Source: Verrucomicrobiota bacterium (GTDB lineage Bacteria; Verrucomicrobiota; Verrucomicrobiia; Opitutales; Opitutaceae). From it: a DNA stretch of 64,000 bases. Positions 59,585-64,000 of this stretch are shown here, piece by piece. The translations under genes and the position numbers were made by a program. Positions within the stretch are counted from its first letter, which is position 1. The number at the start of each line of letters is the position of its first letter. The notes beneath the pieces were generated by a model. That model was not told where the DNA came from. It saw nothing but the letters and a program-made list of their open reading frames with translations, and ran no database searches. The stretch is from contig JAFAAS010000023.1 in the NCBI GenBank assembly GCA_023426435.1, positions 1 through 64,000 of the forward strand. The letters are read 5' to 3'.

Positions 59585-59805
59585 ATGAACACCGTGCTCT
59601 TCGCTGAAATCGAACGCCTCTCGCCGGCCGAGAAACTCCCCGTAGTCGAAGAGCTTTCGAACCAGATCGCGCGCGAGTCCAACGCTGTCGAACCGCCCGG
59701 ATGGCACGACGGGGTCCTAGCTGAGGATGCGCAGCGATACGCTTCGGATCCCTCTCGCGGAAATTCGTGGGAAAAGCGAAGCGGCGCATCGTCGGCCATG
59801 CCTGA
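59585..59805 (+). pseudogene. Frameshifted addiction-module antitoxin (PF09720-like)
   Basis: ATG 59585 opens MNTVLFAEIERLSPAEKLPV, then VEELSNQIARESNAVEPPGW and a typical acidic tail ending SRGNSWEK. This is the pattern of the putative addiction module component family, in which the conserved end is SWEEAKARI. Here four A residues at 59772-59775 break the frame; one more A restores KAKRRIVGHA and a TGA at 59803-59805. The restored end overlaps an ATGCCTGA, exactly as in the antitoxin/toxin pair at 62542-62535, but what follows (MPEACPIRSPLLRRYGAEVG) is not a recognisable toxin. So this is a broken antitoxin with the toxin lost, or a homopolymer sequencing error plus toxin loss. Confidence 0.6.
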
Positions 59806-60050
59806 GGCATGCCCGATACGCTCTCCCTTGCTCCGTCGCTACGGGGCGGAGGTCGGATGATGCGCGCTGATCAACCTCCGGGCGGAGTAACCGAACTCTT
59901 TGCAAGCGAGAGTGCATTTCGCGGCGATTCCCGCTTTCGCTCTTTGCGCGTTCTGGATTGGTTTATTCGCGCATGAATGTGAGTAGTTGTCTGCGCTCGT
60001 CGTCGCGGCTCACGACCCTTAGGATGGTCCAACTTTCTACGCTTTAAATC

Positions 60051-61646
60051 ATGAGCGTGGTCGTCATCGAGTGGTGTTGCGCGCCGTGGGAGGATGTTGC
60101 TCCGCGGTTGAGCGCTGCGCAGTTGCCGTGTCTGGCTCGCCTTGCCGGTGCAGGCGCGGTGGGGTCGATTTCAACCGCAGCAGCCCCGTTGTGGGATGCT
60201 GGTGTGGTGGTTGAACATCTCCGCGGGGCGGGGGTGGCAGCGAAGGCAGTCGGATGGGGGCATCGTTCGACGGAGACCCAACGCATCACGGCGGATGAAA
60301 TCGATCCACGGATATCACGGCTGTTTCCCGGTTGGCCGCCGGCGCGTATCCAGATTGCGAATGCGCTGGCCGAGCTTTATACGCGTCACAACGCGGCGAT
60401 TCAGGCTCTAGATGAGGTCGATGCGCGCGGGGTCATTGCGGTGCGGCACGATTTCATCGACGAGGTGAGTCGTTGTTATTGCGATTCGCCGAAGCTGGCG
60501 GAGGCGCGGGCGGTGGCGTTCACGTTGTCGGATTTGCTGTTGAACGATCTCAGGCAGGAGGCGGGCCTGAAGTGCCGGGTGATCGTCTTGGGGCGCGGCG
60601 CGGGATCGCGGCCGGGGTTTTGCGTGATTCCGCGAGCAACGGCAGCGGCCGCGCGTGGGACGGCCGCGAACGCGTCGTTAGCCAGCGTGCTGCGAGACCT
60701 TGCCGGCTCCGACGCGCGATTTACGGCGGCATTGCCGGGGGAGGAATTCGCGCCGGTTGAGAACTGGCGGCGACCGATGGTGGCGCCGGTCCGGGTGACG
60801 AAGCCCGGTTGGATTTCCGGTGACGTTCATGTGCGGCTGCGTCGGGGCGACGATGCAGCTCGGCTGGCGATGTTGTTTCCACGAATCGCGTGGCCGGCGG
60901 GAGGCGCAGGGTTCCTGATGTTCGCTGGTGGAGGCGAACAAACGCTCTTGGGAGCGGCGGTCGTGGATGATCGCGGTGCGGTGACGTTCGACGTGCTGGC
61001 CGGAGCGGAAGCGGGCGCGGAAGTATTGCTGCAGACGGTCGTCGACGAGGCTCGACGACGCGGATTGTCGAGGCTCACGAACGGGAACGACATTCCGGTC
61101 GGAGACGTGCGGCTGCGCGTGATGGAAGCGGTCGGTTTTTCTGTCACCGGAACGGTCAGATTCTGGCGGGCCGAGCTCAAAGAAGCGATCGAGCGTGTGG
61201 GCGCTCTGCGGGAGAAGCCTGTCGACGGGCAATTACGACCTCCGACTGCGGAGGATGTCGCGCGATGGCGGGGGCGCGACGTAGCAGAAGGGTTGATACG
61301 AGAGCGAATGGCGTTCGATCCGGATTTGAGTTTCGTGTTGGACCGCCAAGGCGTGCCGGCGGGCTTGTTGCTGGTCCGGCGTGTGGAGAAGGTGGGATGT
61401 ATCGAGCTTCTGGTGACGAGCCCGGAAGCTCGGAGAAGTGGAGCATTACTGGCGCTCGTGCGCGCAGGAATGAGATCTGCGCTCGTTGGCGGGCTCCGCA
61501 CAGTGATCTTCACGACGGACGACACCCGACGCGAAGCGGTGGCCGTCGCGCGCGGATGCGGCGCGCGTGAGGTGCAAACGAGTATCCGGCTAGCGTGCGA
61601 CCTTGGACTCGCGGAGCCGAAATTCAGGACAAAGGACTTGCCGTAG
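60051..61646 (+). CDS. Phosphodiesterase-like domain fused to two GNAT-like acetyltransferase domains
   Basis: 531 residues. The N-terminal 170 residues (VVVIEWCCAPWEDVAPRLSAAQLPCLARLAGAGAVGSISTAAAPLW, then GVIAVRHDFIDEVSRCY) have the layout of the AlkP-superfamily type I phosphodiesterase/phosphomutase fold, but most metal-binding residues seem changed or missing. Then come two GNAT-like segments: about 265-375 (VHVRLRRGDDAARLAMLFPRIAWPAGGAG ... VLLQTVVDEARRRGLSRLTNGN) and about 395-520 (LRPPTAEDVARWRGRDVAEGLIRERMAFDPDLSFVLDRQGVPAGLLLVRRVEKVGCIELLVTSPEARRSGALLALVRAGM). The architecture is unusual. Substrate unknown; no signal peptide. Confidence 0.7.
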   Translation: MSVVVIEWCCAPWEDVAPRLSAAQLPCLARLAGAGAVGSISTAAAPLWDAGVVVEHLRGAGVAAKAVGWGHRSTETQRITADEIDPRISRLFPGWPPARIQIANALAELYTRHNAAIQALDEVDARGVIAVRHDFIDEVSRCYCDSPKLAEARAVAFTLSDLLLNDLRQEAGLKCRVIVLGRGAGSRPGFCVIPRATAAAARGTAANASLASVLRDLAGSDARFTAALPGEEFAPVENWRRPMVAPVRVTKPGWISGDVHVRLRRGDDAARLAMLFPRIAWPAGGAGFLMFAGGGEQTLLGAAVVDDRGAVTFDVLAGAEAGAEVLLQTVVDEARRRGLSRLTNGNDIPVGDVRLRVMEAVGFSVTGTVRFWRAELKEAIERVGALREKPVDGQLRPPTAEDVARWRGRDVAEGLIRERMAFDPDLSFVLDRQGVPAGLLLVRRVEKVGCIELLVTSPEARRSGALLALVRAGMRSALVGGLRTVIFTTDDTRREAVAVARGCGAREVQTSIRLACDLGLAEPKFRTKDLP

Positions 61647-61672
61647 AGGACGCGATAATTATCTCGCCCTCC

Positions 61673-62359
61673 GTGAGATCCAGCACACCTGTCCATTCCT
61701 CGCTTCGCACGGCCGTTCGATGGGTTGTCCCAGCCTCGGCCGCCTTTGCGGCTGGCGAAGCGTCCGCTCAAATGGTTTTCACGCCAGCGGCGCAGACGCT
61801 GTTTTCGATGTCCGGATCGACGCTCTATCTCGACATGGGAGACGGTTTCGGCGGTGCGGGTTCGGTTTCCTTTTCCTCCAGCCCCGAGGCCGACTTCCGG
61901 CTGTTCTACGAGAGGGAGGGATCGAACAAAGCGATCATCGAAGCGATCAATCCAGCCCAAAGCTACATCTCCAGAAACCCTGACTCCGAGGACTACGAGG
62001 CGACTGACTACGACCTCGGTCAACTAATCGATTCCAGCTATGTATGGGAGTCTTCTGCGAAGGTGTGGAGGCAAGACTCGAACCGACTGGTAGGGGTCCG
62101 ATTCACCGATGCTGACAATGGACTTCACTACGGCTGGATTGACCTGAATGTCGATCTAGATTCCGACCGCGTTGATTCATTCCTGACGGTGCAGGGTTTC
62201 GCCTATGAGCAACGGCCGGATGTGGCGATCGCTGCTGGTGCCACGGCGATCCCCGAACCTGCGACGACGGCCCTCGCGGCCGCGTTGGTTGCCGGCTCGG
62301 CCGCGGCTTACCAGCGGCGGCGGAAGCGGAAGCTTGAGGGCAAAGCTTCGGCAGAGTAA
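61673..62359 (+). CDS. Exported PEP-CTERM protein
   Basis: 228 residues from GTG 61673, which gives a normal signal peptide (TAVRWVVPASAAFAAGEASA, about 14-33). No start has a good Shine-Dalgarno, and the frame stays open upstream to GTG 61595 inside the previous gene. The mature part (YGWIDLNVDLDSDRVDSFLTV) is a beta domain common in PEP-CTERM surface proteins. The tail IPEPATTALAAALVAGSAAAYQRRRKRK is a PEP-CTERM signal. Its 3' end lies against a truncated toxin gene on the other strand, which overlaps it antisense. Confidence 0.75.
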   Translation: MRSSTPVHSSLRTAVRWVVPASAAFAAGEASAQMVFTPAAQTLFSMSGSTLYLDMGDGFGGAGSVSFSSSPEADFRLFYEREGSNKAIIEAINPAQSYISRNPDSEDYEATDYDLGQLIDSSYVWESSAKVWRQDSNRLVGVRFTDADNGLHYGWIDLNVDLDSDRVDSFLTVQGFAYEQRPDVAIAAGATAIPEPATTALAAALVAGSAAAYQRRRKRKLEGKASAE

Positions 62360-62377
62360 CAGCGTCGGGGTTTGTCC

Positions 62378-62542
62378 TCGTCCGGCTGCGTCAGCAATCT
62401 GATAGTCGCCGATCTGGAAAGGCTGGCGCGCGATCTGATCAGCTAGATCGAGGGCGATCCGTTGCTTTCTCCTGGGAAGCGCGGTGACGAATGCCACAGC
62501 TTCGATCGAAAGATGGCTGGTATAGCCTGACGGCTCAGGCAT
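62378..62542 (-). pseudogene. Truncated RelE/ParE-like toxin gene
   Basis: ATG 62542 overlaps the antitoxin stop by eight bases (ATGCCTGA). The frame reads MPEPSGYTSHLSIEAVAFVT, ALPRRKQRIALDLADQIARQ, PFQIGDYQIADAAGR, which looks like the N-terminal 55 residues of a RelE/ParE-type toxin. After Arg55 (about 62378) the frame enters antisense sequence of the PEP-CTERM gene and loses similarity; the C-terminal strands with the catalytic residues are missing. The toxin is therefore probably inactive, leaving an antitoxin without a partner. Confidence 0.55.
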
Positions 62543-62738
62543 GGCGGAGCTGCTTCCGAAGATCGGCCACGCTCATCTTTTTCCCCCGCTCCATTTCATC
62601 GAGTCGACGCGCGGTCTCCTGCTTCCAGCCGCTACGCTCCTGGCCGAGGCGGATCAAGTAAGCGGACAACGTCTGCCGCTCTTTCTCTGAAAGCTTTGAG
62701 GCCCGCTGCTTGAGATCGAGAAATGCCGAGGCAGTCAT
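62535..62738 (-). CDS. Type II antitoxin-like protein
   Basis: 67 residues, MTASAFLDLKQRASKLSEKE followed by RQTLSAYLIRLGQERSGWKQETARRLDEMERGKKMSVADLRKQLRHA. The N-terminal helix with LSE.ER..L.AYL.RL and the C-terminal MSVADLRKQL element match small antitoxins paired with RelE/ParE toxins. Its stop overlaps the truncated toxin start (ATGCCTGA). A possible Shine-Dalgarno lies before ATG 62738. Since the toxin is truncated, the gene may survive as a spare antitoxin. Confidence 0.7.
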   Translation of the reverse strand: MTASAFLDLKQRASKLSEKERQTLSAYLIRLGQERSGWKQETARRLDEMERGKKMSVADLRKQLRHA

Positions 62739-62848
62739 GAGCGGAAACTGCGAGGGCGAGCGCAGCGGTCAAGGATCCGAGAAGAGCTTCGCGATTGCGA
62801 CGGAGATCGTAGGTCGAAGTTCGGATGAAGCTGAACGCTGACGACTGA

Positions 62849-63110
62849 TTGTTGATTGCTGCGAAATGGCGATTTCGGGCTGGTGGTCGGAGACGCAGGG
62901 GTGCAGCGGTTGGGCTCCGCCAGCTTTTGTGAGCCCTTCCTGCTCAACCCCGCTTTCCCTCTCTGTTCGCGCCTCGGATTGGTTTGTCGCCGGGGGAAAC
63001 GTCGGTTCGGTTGCTCTCGCGGTCGGTGAAGGCGTCTCTGCGCGTCTCACTGTGTCAAACGCCACCGATTTCGAGGCATGTCGAAGATCGGATGATTGCG
63101 ACACCGCAAG
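62849..63110 (+). repeat. Toxin-antitoxin-island element, copy B
   Basis: Same block order as copies A and C: GATTGCTGCGAAATGGCGAT, TTCGGGCTGGTGGTCGGAGA, GTGCAGCGG, GGGCTCCGCCAGCTTT, GAGCCCTTCCTGCTCAACCC, CGCCTCGGATTGGTTTGTCG, CGGTCGGTGAAGGCGTC, then GCCACCGATTTCGAGGCATG and TCGAAGATCGGATGATTGCG. It fills the gap between the hicA gene and the antitoxin at 62738. A variant of the 59-kb inverted-repeat arm follows at about 63130. Confidence 0.7.
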
Positions 63111-63196
63111 AGCCTGTGAGCCGGCGACAATCAACAAATATCAGCACCAACGCCTTTCTGCCATCCGCGTTGGCTACAGCGCTTCGTTCCGTTCAG

Positions 63197-63412
63197 TTAG
63201 AGAGCCGCTAGGAATTCTTCCGCAGGAATGCCCGCCTGCCGAAGAATTCCTGCAAGTGTGCCTATCTTCACTTCCCGATGTAGTGGCAAGACACATCCAA
63301 CGGAACCACGCTTCATCACGACATGACTGCCTTTCTGCCGCGCACGGGAAAAGCCCAGACGCTCCAATACGCGGATGATCTCTGACCCGGAGAGGTGCGG
63401 CAGCTTAGGCAC
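63197..63412 (-). CDS. hicA: HicA-family toxin
   Basis: 71 residues from GTG 63412: VPKLPHLSGSEIIRVLERLG, FSRARQKGSHVVMKRGSVGC, VLPLHREVKIGTLAGILRQAGIPAEEFLAAL. The HicA (YcfA) dsRNA-binding-like fold is shown by the PKLPHLSG start and catalytic His in KGSHVVM. HicA is an mRNA interferase. GTG 63412 overlaps the hicB stop by eight bases (GTGCCTAA) and gives the family N-terminus; a TTG at 63427 would add five residues. The order antitoxin first, toxin second differs from classical hicAB but is known in many genomes. Confidence 0.9.
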   Translation of the reverse strand: MPKLPHLSGSEIIRVLERLGFSRARQKGSHVVMKRGSVGCVLPLHREVKIGTLAGILRQAGIPAEEFLAAL

Positions 63413-63611
63413 GCTCAGAAACTTCAAACGTCGTCAGGAGAGCGTTGCCGGCCTTAGCAAGGGGGAACTCCTCGAGGTAAAGCTCCGTCGCCTCGCGAAG
63501 ATTCTCCAAGGCCTCCTCGATAGTTTCCCCCTGCGTGGTGGTGCCCGTCTCAGGGTTCAATGCGATGAAACCACCTTCTTCCGCTGCGGTGAGAACGGCG
63601 CTCAAGGTCAT
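63405..63611 (-). CDS. hicB: HicB-family antitoxin
   Basis: 68 residues: LSAVLTAAEEGGFIALNPET followed by GTTTQGETIEEALENLREATELYLEEFP. This is the short HicB form, with the partial RNase H-like fold and no separate DNA-binding domain. It is a real partner of the hicA gene, with an eight-base overlap (GTGCCTAA). ATG 63611 is the family start. Upstream of it lies a fragment of another toxin gene and copy C of the repeat element. Confidence 0.9.
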   Translation of the reverse strand: MTLSAVLTAAEEGGFIALNPETGTTTQGETIEEALENLREATELYLEEFPLAKAGNALLTTFEVSERA

Positions 63612-63657
63612 GTGCCCACCATGTTGGTCGTCTCCGACGGGTCAACCTGCACTTTTC

Positions 63658-63693
63658 CGTGGGAGTGCCGTAACGAATGCCACAGCTTCGATC
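63658..63693 (-). pseudogene. Fragment of a RelE/ParE-like toxin upstream of hicB
   Basis: On the - strand the bases 63693-63661 encode IEAVAFVTALP, identical over 11 residues to the toxin at 62378-62542, with synonymous base changes; it is followed by RKSAG and a stop. No antitoxin or remaining toxin is attached. It is best read as a relic of a second copy of that toxin, cut by the arrival of hicBA or of the repeat element. Confidence 0.45.
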
Positions 63694-63774
63694 AGCTGCG
63701 CGAACGCGCAACGGTTGTTTGGAAATCATAGGTCGAATCCCGAAGGGGACTGACACCGGCTGCGGATCGCTGAC

Positions 63775-64000
63775 CGCTGATTGCTGCGAAATGGCGATTT
63801 CGGGCTGGTGGTCGGAGACGCAGGTGTGCAGCGTTTGGGCTCCGCCAGCTTTCGTTTTTGTGAGCCCGTCCTGCTCAACCCCGCTTTCGCTCTCTGCCCG
63901 CGCGCCGGATTGGTCTGTCGCCGTAAGCAACGTGATCGGTTCGGCTGCTTTGACGGGCGGTGAAGGCGTCCTCCGCTCAACTCACTGTATCACATGCCAC
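63775..64000 (+). repeat. Toxin-antitoxin-island element, copy C (continues past window)
   Basis: The same blocks as copy B, with a slightly longer centre: CTGATTGCTGCGAAATGGCG, TTTCGGGCTGGTGGTCGGAG, GTGTGCAGCGTTTGGGC, TCCGCCAGCTTTC, GTGAGCCCGTCCTGCTCAAC, GCGCGCCGGATTGG, CGGGCGGTGAAGGCGTCCTC, ending TATCACATGCCAC at the window edge. It lies about 160 bases upstream of hicB. Confidence 0.7.

Noticed and set aside
59305..64000. Integron cassette array with attC sites
   Set aside because: The TA genes and repeats resemble a cassette array, and GCTCAAC (RYYYAAC) occurs twice in a copy. However, I could not pair these with a GTTRRRY at the right spacing in all copies, the orientation of genes to repeats varies, and no integrase gene is visible.

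Overview
The window reads as chromosomal DNA of a G+C-rich, Gram-negative bacterium, most likely a member of the Verrucomicrobiota, family Opitutaceae. The evidence is indirect but consistent: four exported proteins end in PEP-CTERM tails followed by an arginine cluster; the 1284-residue TonB-dependent receptor has a VVLSPFVV segment near its N-terminus, as is common in that family; a KDO-activating enzyme indicates lipopolysaccharide; and the intergenic spaces are full of palindromic repeats. I saw no rRNA, tRNA, CRISPR array, transposase or prophage.

Layout. 0-7.4 kb: end of a membrane protein, an exported endonuclease/phosphatase-fold protein, an ArsC/Spx-like protein coupled to a small unknown gene, a DUF4097 protein, an M32 carboxypeptidase, a TatD nuclease, HPr and KdsB. 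7.4-13.8 kb: carA, a large hybrid histidine kinase, a KamA-type radical SAM enzyme, a candidate small RNA and a small membrane protein. 13.8-18.5 kb: an unrecognised 1229-residue multi-pass membrane protein, divergent from two small unknown genes across a perfect 14-bp palindrome. 18.7-27.3 kb: PEP-CTERM ScyD/ScyE-like protein, FUSC protein, VF530 protein, EngB GTPase, flippase-like protein, two methyltransferases and a large exported glycoside hydrolase. 27.4-36.2 kb: relic of an ABC permease, two divergent exported proteins, a membrane-anchored class 3 lipase fusion, a GH43 enzyme and a MocR regulator divergent from a DUF2917 gene. 36.3-44.4 kb: TonB receptor, alpha/beta hydrolase, SnoaL-like protein, methylglyoxal synthase, methyltransferase and a frameshifted small membrane gene. 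44.6-57.3 kb: a three-lipoprotein operon (CsgG-like, DUF4810, DUF799/GNA1162), metallo-beta-lactamase-fold hydrolase, WG-repeat protein, MmyB-type regulator, a 1471-residue Sel1-repeat protein and a LytS/LytTR two-component pair. 57.4-64 kb: PEP-CTERM genes, a phosphodiesterase-like/acetyltransferase fusion, and a cluster of partly decayed toxin-antitoxin genes set among copies of a conserved intergenic element.

How the genes may work together. The envelope is the main theme: KDO activation, TonB uptake, two exported glycoside hydrolases, surface proteins with sorting tails and a lipoprotein triad suggest a polysaccharide-using cell. Most genes are monocistronic or in short pairs. Overlapping starts and stops support coupling of the ArsC-like pair, the DUF4810/DUF799 pair, LytS/LytTR and each toxin-antitoxin pair.

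The best candidates for undescribed biology are the 1229-residue membrane protein with its divergent partners (13.86-18.5 kb), the phosphodiesterase-like/double GNAT fusion (60.05-61.65 kb), the membrane-lipase fusion (30.3-32.3 kb), and several repeat families: a 160-bp palindromic element in three full copies, heptad-built hairpins, and the element associated with the toxin-antitoxin island.
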